A DNA stretch of 10,153 bases from Verrucomicrobiota bacterium (GTDB lineage: Bacteria; Verrucomicrobiota; Verrucomicrobiia; Opitutales; Opitutaceae). The DNA lies in assembly GCA_023447015.1 (NCBI GenBank), contig JAEXPG010000101.1, positions 1 to 10,153 of the forward strand, read 5' to 3'. Both the position numbers and the translations under genes were made by a program. Position 1 is the first letter of the stretch; every line of letters begins with the position of its first letter. The notes below the pieces were generated by a model. The model was not told where the DNA came from. It did no database searches and saw nothing but the letters and a program-made list of their open reading frames with translations. Positions 4,963-10,153 of the stretch are shown here, piece after piece.

Positions 4963-6987
4963 TCAGCGGAGGGGAATGACGAAGATGGTGCAGCCGAGGG
5001 CGGGGACGGCAAGGGGACGTGCGGGGTCGATGCCTTCGGTCCGGACGATGTCGATGGCGCGGGCCTGTCCGGGGGCGTTGAAGGTGTGCTCGTCGGGACC
5101 GGCGATGGACCAGGCGGTGGCCGGGCCGGCGGCGCGGCGGTTGGCGAGCGCCAGCGGCAGGGTGGTCGGGGTGGAGGCGGGGTTGACGACGGCGACGGTG
5201 AGGGAGGCGCCGTCGGCGGTGAGCGCGGCGGCGACATCGAGCGGGCCGAAATCGCCGGCGAGCTTGAGCGGCACGCTGCCGAAGTGGGCCCGGTACATCT
5301 GGAGCACGAGGCCGGTGGTCTCCATCTCGGCGGCGGTGCGCGAGGTCTTGATCGCCCCGATCACGTTCACCGTCTGCGCGTAGTGCGCCATCTGGATGAT
5401 GTCGCTCTGGCGGAAAAACTCGTGGAGGCCCACGGCCACGCCGAGCGCGTCGGCCAGGTCGTAGCGGCAGCCGAGCTCGCCGTAGGTGTATTCGCGGTGC
5501 CAGTAGTTCCACTCGTCCATTGCGATCGGGACGATGCGGCCCTTCAGCTCGGGCCGGCCGGTCTGGAAGGCGCGGTGCTGGTCGGCGACGTTGCGGATCG
5601 CGGTGCGCAGGAGGCCGACGTGGGTCTCGAGCGGGGCGCGGCCGGTGTCGGGCTCCCACGGCAGGCGGCCGGCGTAGACGTGTTCGGAGATCAGGTCCAT
5701 GCGGTTGGCGCAGGCCAGCAGCATGCCCTCGGACCAGCCGAGGCCGCGCTTCACCTGCTCGGGGTCGTTGTCCTTGTTGATCTTCCCGATCGAGCCGACG
5801 CCGACCAGCACGAGCGACGGATCGACCGCCTGCATCGCCGTGGCGACGAGGTTGTGCTTCAGCGCGTAATGGTGGAGCTGCATGAAGCCGAGCTGCCACG
5901 GGCCGAACATCTCGTTGCCCACGCACCAATGCTTCACGCCGTAGGCGGCGGCGTGGCCGTTGTTGGCGCGCCAGCCGCCGGCGAGCGAGGAGGCGGGGCC
6001 GTTGACGTACTCGACCCACTGGGCGGCGGAGTAGGCGTCGCCGAAGCCGGTGTTGGCGGCGATCATCGGCGTGGTGCCGATCTCGCGACAGAAGGCGAGG
6101 AACTCGTCGGTGCCGAAATCGTTGTGCTCGATGCCGGTCCAGGCGGGGTTGCCGCGCGGCGGGCGGCGGTCGCGGTCGCCGATGCCGTCGCGCCAGTCGT
6201 AGCCGCTGACGAAGTTGCCGCCGGGCCAACGGTAGATCGTGCCGCCGAGCTGCTTGAGGAGGGCGAGGGTGTCGCGGCGCATGCCGTTGACGTTGTCGCC
6301 CGGCATGAGCGAGACGGTGCCGAGGAGGGCGTCGGCGCCCTGGATGTGGAGTTCCAGGCGGGCGTTGTCGGTGCGCCCGAGGGCGCGGAGGGTGAAGGGC
6401 TGCCGGCTGTAGTCGCCGGGCGCGAAGGTGAGCCGCTGGGTCGCGCGCTCGGCGGGGCTGTCGCCCCAGGCGAGCACGACCTCGACGGTGGTGGGCTGGT
6501 CGCCGGTGGGCCGGGCCCAGACATAGCCGACGTAGTCGAGACCGGCGACGACGCCGAGCTTGTGGTGGCGGATGCCGTGCCCGGCGCGGAGGCGCGGCGA
6601 GTGGTCGCCGACGAACGCCTTCTCCCTGGTCATCTCGACACCGGCGGGCGTGCCGACGATTTCCCATGGGGAGGCAACGAGCGCGGGGAAGTCCGACTGC
6701 TGCAGGTTGCCGACGTTGAAGTCGGAGGTGCCGGCGGTGGGCTTGAGTCCGCGGTACGGTCCGAACTCCGCGGTGATGGGGTAGTAGAATTTCCGGTCCT
6801 CAAGCATCTCGGCCCAGATGCCGCCGAAGATGCAGCGGCCGAGATGTTCGACGAACTGGCCGTAGATGAACGGATTGATCGGGGCCGAGGTGGCGGCGGG
6901 GTCGAGTTGCACGACGGGGGCGGGGGCCGGAGCGGCGAAGGCCGGGACGGCCAGGCCGAGGGCGAGAGCCATTGGGATGCTTTTCAT
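4963..6987 (-). CDS. GH51 alpha-L-arabinofuranosidase, exported
   Basis: 674 aa. It removes terminal alpha-L-arabinofuranosyl groups from arabinan, arabinoxylan or related glycans. A short Sec signal is visible (MKSIPMALALGLAVPAFA, cleavage near 18-19). The order is: N-terminal barrel start FIYGQFVEHLGRCIFGGIW (40-58), a beta-rich insert at about 105-228 resembling a CBM4/9-type module, YRWPGGNFVSGYDW (252-265), acid/base E359 in CVGNEM (355-360), EHVY (435-438), nucleophile E492 in AMDEWNYW (489-496), and a C-terminal beta domain (about 575-674). Length suits the larger GH51 type with the inserted module. The start at 6987 gives the signal peptide; in-frame sequence upstream to 7080 has no such character. 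It is the first gene of the cluster, 9 bp from GH5, and diverges from an AraC regulator. A sigma70-like promoter lies 45 bp upstream. Confident of family; location (periplasm or outside) is inferred. Confidence 0.95.
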   Translation of the reverse strand: MKSIPMALALGLAVPAFAAPAPAPVVQLDPAATSAPINPFIYGQFVEHLGRCIFGGIWAEMLEDRKFYYPITAEFGPYRGLKPTAGTSDFNVGNLQQSDFPALVASPWEIVGTPAGVEMTREKAFVGDHSPRLRAGHGIRHHKLGVVAGLDYVGYVWARPTGDQPTTVEVVLAWGDSPAERATQRLTFAPGDYSRQPFTLRALGRTDNARLELHIQGADALLGTVSLMPGDNVNGMRRDTLALLKQLGGTIYRWPGGNFVSGYDWRDGIGDRDRRPPRGNPAWTGIEHNDFGTDEFLAFCREIGTTPMIAANTGFGDAYSAAQWVEYVNGPASSLAGGWRANNGHAAAYGVKHWCVGNEMFGPWQLGFMQLHHYALKHNLVATAMQAVDPSLVLVGVGSIGKINKDNDPEQVKRGLGWSEGMLLACANRMDLISEHVYAGRLPWEPDTGRAPLETHVGLLRTAIRNVADQHRAFQTGRPELKGRIVPIAMDEWNYWHREYTYGELGCRYDLADALGVAVGLHEFFRQSDIIQMAHYAQTVNVIGAIKTSRTAAEMETTGLVLQMYRAHFGSVPLKLAGDFGPLDVAAALTADGASLTVAVVNPASTPTTLPLALANRRAAGPATAWSIAGPDEHTFNAPGQARAIDIVRTEGIDPARPLAVPALGCTIFVIPLR

Positions 6988-7031
6988 GGGGCGGGAGGGG
7001 AACGAAGGGTTGCCGGGGATGGACGGGGGCC

Positions 7032-7060
7032 AGTAGATCACCGGCCCGCCAATTTGCCAA
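7032..7060 (-). promoter_or_regulatory. Candidate sigma70 promoter of the GH51-GH5 operon
   Basis: On the minus strand TTGGCA (7060-7055, 5 of 6 to consensus), a 17-bp spacer, and TCTACT (7037-7032, 4 of 6). Transcription would start near 7025 and give a leader of about 38 nt to the GH51 ATG. The -35 box overlaps the start codon of the divergent regulator. Confidence 0.45.
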
Positions 7061-7061
7061 T
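7048..7061. promoter_or_regulatory. Direct repeat GCCAAT-N2-GCCAAT, possible operator
   Basis: GCCAAT occurs at 7048-7053 and 7056-7061, covering the -35 box of the GH51 promoter and the regulator's start codon. A flanking inverted pair ACCGGC (7040-7045) / GCCGGT (7065-7070) surrounds it. Direct repeats near -35 suit AraC-type activators, but the 8-bp period is shorter than a helical turn, so this is tentative. Confidence 0.3.
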
Positions 7062-7932
7062 GCTGCCGGTCCCCGCGCATTTACGTGAAACCCACCTCAT
7101 CGGCCCGCGCTGTCGCGAGTGGGTGCTCGACCGCGACCATGTGCCGCAGTTGCGTGCCGCGCGCCTGGTCTGGGTGGGCCATGGGGAGCTGCGGCCGCCG
7201 TACCGGATGATCCGGCCCCATTCGCCCGGCAGCCATGTGGTCGCCTGCTTCGGCGGGCGGGGACGAGTCCTGATCGACGGCGTGGAGGTGGACTGGCGCG
7301 CGGGGCAGGTGCTGCTGGCGCCGGTGAACGTGCTCCATGCGTTCGAGGTCGCGGGGCGTGGGCCGTGGCGGATCGCGTGGGTGTTTTTCGCCGACCGGTC
7401 CGGTCCCCCGGTGATCGGCGGCACCCGGGCGCGTTTGGTCGAGGCCGAGGCCGGGGATTTCGTCGCCGCCCTGCAGATGCTGACGCGCGAGGCCGCGGGC
7501 GCGCGTGAACCGGCCCTCATGCAGTCGCTGGTGTCGGTCGTCGAGACCCAGGCGCGCCGGCTGGCGGGCTCCGAGCCGGTCGATGCGCGGCTGTGGCGGC
7601 TCTGGGAGCAGGTGGAGGGCGACCTCGCCCGCGACTGGAGCGGACGGGAACTGGCGCGGGCGGCCGCCACGAGCGAGGAGCACCTGCGGCGTCTCTGCCG
7701 GCGATTCTTCCAGCGCAGCCCGATGGAGCACCTCACGCATCTGCGCATGCGGCGCGCGTGCATGCTGCTGCGCTCGACCTCGGCGAAGCTCGAAGTGGTC
7801 GCGCAGCAGGTCGGCTTCTCCGGGATCTACGCCTTCTCCGCCGCCTTCAAACGCTGGAGCGGCGTGCCGCCCTCGGAGTTTCGCGCTGGCGGGGATGGGG
7901 CGCAGAAGGCCGTTGCAGTCCGCCCAAGGTGA
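7060..7932 (+). CDS. AraC-family transcriptional regulator, divergent from GH51
   Basis: 290 aa. The N-terminal cupin-like sensing domain (about 30-110) shows HSPGSHVVACFGGRGRVLIDG (54-74 in part), AGQVLLAPVNVLHAFE (81-96) and a WRIAWVFF strand (103-110). The C-terminal DNA-binding domain has two helix-turn-helix units. The first is at about 196-219 (GRELARAAATSEEHLRRLCRRFF in part) and the second at about 243-266 (LEVVAQQVGFSGIYAFSAAFKRW in part), ending with the family-typical GVPPSEFR (268-275). Length is usual for sugar-responsive AraC regulators. It is divergent to GH51 with a 72-bp gap, so it is the likely activator of GH51-GH5 in response to a sugar from the same polymer. The start at 7060 is the only ATG near the expected N-terminus; no Shine-Dalgarno precedes it. 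An open frame continues far upstream antisense to GH51, but that part has no protein-like character. Confidence 0.92.
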   Translation: MLPVPAHLRETHLIGPRCREWVLDRDHVPQLRAARLVWVGHGELRPPYRMIRPHSPGSHVVACFGGRGRVLIDGVEVDWRAGQVLLAPVNVLHAFEVAGRGPWRIAWVFFADRSGPPVIGGTRARLVEAEAGDFVAALQMLTREAAGAREPALMQSLVSVVETQARRLAGSEPVDARLWRLWEQVEGDLARDWSGRELARAAATSEEHLRRLCRRFFQRSPMEHLTHLRMRRACMLLRSTSAKLEVVAQQVGFSGIYAFSAAFKRWSGVPPSEFRAGGDGAQKAVAVRPR

Positions 7933-7936
7933 CGGA

Positions 7937-7950
7937 CTCCCCTCCGGGAG
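7937..7950. terminator. Small hairpin between convergent genes
   Basis: CTCCC (7937-7941), loop CTCC, GGGAG (7946-7950), in the 33-bp gap between the convergent stops of the AraC regulator (7932) and the GH3 gene (7966). It could act in both directions, but the stem is short and there is no T-tract. Confidence 0.3.
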
Positions 7951-7965
7951 AACCGATGCGCTCGT

Positions 7966-9588
7966 CTACGCCTGCAAGCGCACCGGACTGACGCCGCGGA
8001 ATGGAGCGCGGCCGAGCAGGGCCCGCACCACGGCCTGCTGCACGGCCGGGACCGGCGAGTAGGCGTTGATCACGACCGGGCAGCCGGCGAGCTCGCGCAC
8101 CTGCCAGGGGTGTCCCAGCGAGATGAAAACCGTGGGCAGTTCCGGCCACGTGCGCGCCATGCTCTGCGGAAATGGCCCGAGCAGCTCGGACCAGGGGACG
8201 CGGAGCGACTGTTTCCCGACGCCGGCTTCGTCCGCGGTGATCCAGAGCGCGGCATCGAAGCGCTCGCGACTGATGTCGGCGGGCTCGGCGTAGCGCTCCA
8301 CGGTGAAGCCCGCCGCGCGCAGTCCCCACTCGATCTGCAACGGTGGCAGGGCACCGGTCCATCCGGTGCGCCGCTGCGGTTCGATGAGCAGCAGCCGGTG
8401 GTGGCGGCGTGGATCCAACGGGAACAGGGCTGCATCGTCGCGCACGAGCGTGACCGCGGCCTGCGCCGTATCCTCGGCCCACCGGCGGTGCCGGTCGCGG
8501 GCGGCGCGCGAGAGCGGGCGCGGTGCGCGGTTCTGGTGCGGCAGGCCCAGGGCGGCTTTGAGGGCGAGGACGCGCAACACCGCCTCGTCGACCCGTTCGG
8601 CTGGCAACCGTTTCGCGGCGACCGCGCGCACGAGATAATCGAGGTCGACCTCGGGATCCACCGGGAAGAGCAGCAGGTCGCAACCGTTGGCGATCACCTG
8701 CGGCACCAGCTCCTCGCGCGGGGCTTGGGTGGTGAGTCCGGCCATCGAACTCGCATCGGAGAGGATCACGCCGTTGAAACCGAGCTCCTCGCGCAGCAGG
8801 CGGAGATTGAGCTGACGGGAAAGAGTGGCGGGTGTGCGCCCCGCGCCCTGGCGGCCGGGCAGCGCGATGTGTCCGCTCATCATGGACAGCACGCCGGCGC
8901 GGATCGCCGCGCGGAAGACGTGTCCGTAGGTGCGCTCCCACGCGGCCAGCGGGAGCGGATTGATCGCGGTGGTGTTGTGCTGGTCGAGGTCGCCCGCGCC
9001 GTCGCCCGGCCAGTGCTTCGCGCAGGCGGCCACGCCCCGGCGCTGGAGCGTCTCGATGTAGCGGACCACGCAGCGGGCGACGTGGCGCGGATCGTCGCCG
9101 AAGGCGCGGGTGCTGACCACGGGGTTGTTCCGATCGAAATCGAGGTCGGCCACCGGCGTGAGCGACCAGTTGAAGCCGGCCGCGCGACCCTCGTCGGCCG
9201 CGACGGTCGCCATCCGTGCGACGGCGTCGAGACCGGCGGCGGAGGCGGCCAGCGGATTGGGAAACGCGGTGCCTTCGGCGCCGCCGATCGCGCCGAGTTC
9301 GCCGAACTCAAGGTCAGCGCAGAGCAGCGGCGGCACGGCGCAGGCGGCGCGCAGGCTTTGCGCTTCCTCGCGCATCTGCGCTGGCGGGCGGGTGGCGGCG
9401 CGGAAAAGGCCGCCCACGCCCAGCGCCGCGAAGCGCTCGAGGTTGTCCGCGCTGGTGTCGACCGCGAGCGGCACGAGCAGTTGGGCGAGGCGCTCGCGCG
9501 CGGTCAGGCGGGCGAAGGTGTTTCCCACCCAGGCGAGTTCGGCGGCGCCGAGCCGGAACGGGGCGCGTTGTAGGTGCCGGAGGTTCAT
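7966..9588 (-). CDS. GH3 glycoside hydrolase, NagZ-like (beta-N-acetylglucosaminidase type)
   Basis: 540 aa. GH3 enzymes act on terminal beta-glycosides. The barrel occupies about 20-350: PPLLCADLEFG (86-96), AADEGRAAGFNWSLTPVADL (130-149), then KHWPGDGAGDLDQH (191-204). The last closely follows the KHFPGHGxxxxDSH motif of NagZ-type members, where the Asp-His pair serves as acid/base. Here Trp replaces Phe and Gln replaces Ser/Thr, but D202 and H204 are kept. The nucleophile is D278 in ILSDASSMAGL (275-285). A second alpha/beta domain (about 375-540) ends with NAYSPVPAVQQAVVRALLG, as in two-domain Bacillus-type NagZ proteins. No signal peptide is visible, so it is probably cytoplasmic. The start at 9588 overlaps the upstream AraC gene by ATGA, indicating translational coupling and a shared transcript. 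An amino-sugar substrate is inferred from the motif; plain beta-glucosidase activity cannot be excluded. Confidence 0.9.
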   Translation of the reverse strand: MNLRHLQRAPFRLGAAELAWVGNTFARLTARERLAQLLVPLAVDTSADNLERFAALGVGGLFRAATRPPAQMREEAQSLRAACAVPPLLCADLEFGELGAIGGAEGTAFPNPLAASAAGLDAVARMATVAADEGRAAGFNWSLTPVADLDFDRNNPVVSTRAFGDDPRHVARCVVRYIETLQRRGVAACAKHWPGDGAGDLDQHNTTAINPLPLAAWERTYGHVFRAAIRAGVLSMMSGHIALPGRQGAGRTPATLSRQLNLRLLREELGFNGVILSDASSMAGLTTQAPREELVPQVIANGCDLLLFPVDPEVDLDYLVRAVAAKRLPAERVDEAVLRVLALKAALGLPHQNRAPRPLSRAARDRHRRWAEDTAQAAVTLVRDDAALFPLDPRRHHRLLLIEPQRRTGWTGALPPLQIEWGLRAAGFTVERYAEPADISRERFDAALWITADEAGVGKQSLRVPWSELLGPFPQSMARTWPELPTVFISLGHPWQVRELAGCPVVINAYSPVPAVQQAVVRALLGRAPFRGVSPVRLQA

Positions 9589-10153
9589 GTGCTGCGGAGC
9601 GGGCTCGACGGTGGCAGGTGGCGCTGGAGCAGGTGGTAGGCGAGCCCGGAGTCGGCCACGCCGTATCCGCTCTCTCCCAGGCCGGCGACGAACATGCCGC
9701 CTTGGGCGCGTCGCCATTCGGTCGGGGTGGTGCGGAACTGGCGTTGGAACGCTTCGTTGTAGCTCTTCACGTTCGGGAAGCCGCACGCGAGCGCGAGGTC
9801 GAGCACCGAGACCTTGCCGGCGGCAAGGTGGGGCAGCGACTGGCGCACGCGTACCTGCCGCAGATAGCCACCGAAGGTTGTGCCCAGCCGTTCCTTGAAG
9901 AGCCGCGCGAGGTAGCTGACGGAGACGTCCTCGGACGCGGCCAGGCCTGCGCTGGTGAGTGGCTCCGCGCTGTGCGCTTCGATGTGGGCGACAATCCGCT
10001 CGAGGCGGCGGCCCAGCGCCTCGTCCGACTCGCCCTCGGCGAGCTCGCGCGGGGCGGCGCCCAAGGTCGAGGGGATCTCGCGGACGAGCAGTCCTAGAAG
10101 TTGCAGGACGCCCGACTCGGCGAGGAACCGGTAGCCGGGGCGACGCAGCCGCA
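9585..10153 (-). CDS. AraC-family transcriptional regulator, 5' end cut by window
   Basis: 188 residues are visible; the reading frame is open to the right edge, so the start lies outside. The visible part begins in the linker after a sensing domain (GYRFLAESGVLQLLGLLVRE, 6-25). It then carries the full DNA-binding domain: the first helix-turn-helix at about 65-88 (LTSAGLAASEDVSVSYLARLF in part) and the second at about 115-140 (SVLDLALACGFPNVKSYNEAFQ in part), followed by RTTPTEWRR (140-148). Oddity: about 40 residues follow the point where the family usually ends, finishing LPPSSPLRST. The stop overlaps the GH3 start by 4 bp, so it probably controls its own GH3 partner or is co-expressed with it. 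TTG at 10064 is only an internal codon, not the start. Confidence 0.9.
   Translation of the reverse strand, partial: RLRRPGYRFLAESGVLQLLGLLVREIPSTLGAAPRELAEGESDEALGRRLERIVAHIEAHSAEPLTSAGLAASEDVSVSYLARLFKERLGTTFGGYLRQVRVRQSLPHLAAGKVSVLDLALACGFPNVKSYNEAFQRQFRTTPTEWRRAQGGMFVAGLGESGYGVADSGLAYHLLQRHLPPSSPLRST

Noticed and set aside
3764..6667. 967-codon minus-strand open frame across GH5 and GH51
   Set aside because: Arginine- and proline-rich out-of-frame shadow of two well-supported enzymes.
4477..7059. Very long plus-strand open frame running into the AraC gene, antisense to GH51 and part of GH5
   Set aside because: Glycine-, alanine- and valine-rich low-complexity translation typical of the reverse frame of high-GC genes; only the part from 7060 has AraC domains.
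9589..9786. N-terminal extension of GH3 starting at 9786
   Set aside because: It would lie wholly inside the AraC gene in another frame and is arginine/proline-rich; the ATGA overlap start at 9588 is far more likely.

Overview
The window is very GC-rich (well above 65 % by eye) and densely coding. The genes look like a carbohydrate-degrading bacterium with an outer membrane or periplasm, probably Verrucomicrobiota (Opitutaceae-like). This rests on the mix of exported GH51, GH5 and GH1 enzymes, the AraC-type regulators beside them, and a YceI protein. It is an inference from gene content, not a taxonomic proof.

Layout from right to left on the minus strand. An AraC-family regulator enters from the right edge (truncated at its 5' end) and overlaps by 4 bp (ATGA) a cytoplasmic GH3 enzyme with a NagZ-like catalytic motif. 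A second, complete AraC-family regulator lies on the plus strand (7060-7932). It converges with the GH3 gene, and a 72-bp gap separates it divergently from a polysaccharide-degradation cluster on the minus strand: GH51 alpha-L-arabinofuranosidase (6987-4963), GH5 endo-glucanase-like enzyme (4953-3805, 9 bp later), and, after a structured 140-bp gap, a Tat-exported GH1 beta-glucosidase (3664-2159). Then come a small secreted protein of unknown function (2022-1564), a secreted YceI-family lipid-binding protein (1384-833), and a polyprenyl diphosphate synthase-like gene (829 to beyond the left edge) starting 3 bp after the yceI stop.

How it may work together: the divergent AraC regulator probably controls GH51-GH5, perhaps also GH1. 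GH51 would remove arabinose side chains, GH5 would cut the beta-glycan backbone, and GH1 would release monosaccharides. The only recognisable sigma70-like promoter (TTGGCA, 17 bp, TCTACT) lies in the divergent gap, with its -35 box overlapping the regulator's start codon. The YceI / prenyl-synthase pair is a separate module: a predicted isoprenoid maker coupled to a predicted isoprenoid carrier.

The non-coding gaps are short (none above 300 bp) but rich in structure. They hold perfect GC-rich hairpins without T-tracts, a 60-bp element with 9-bp inverted ends and mutually exclusive inner folds, and a five-unit heptamer repeat (GATTNNN) against the GH1 start codon. No tRNA, rRNA, CRISPR, transposase or phage gene was seen. 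I found no clearly new defence or mobile system; the best leads are the structured GH5-GH1 gap, the YceI/prenyl-synthase coupling, and altered motifs in the prenyl synthase, GH1 and GH3.
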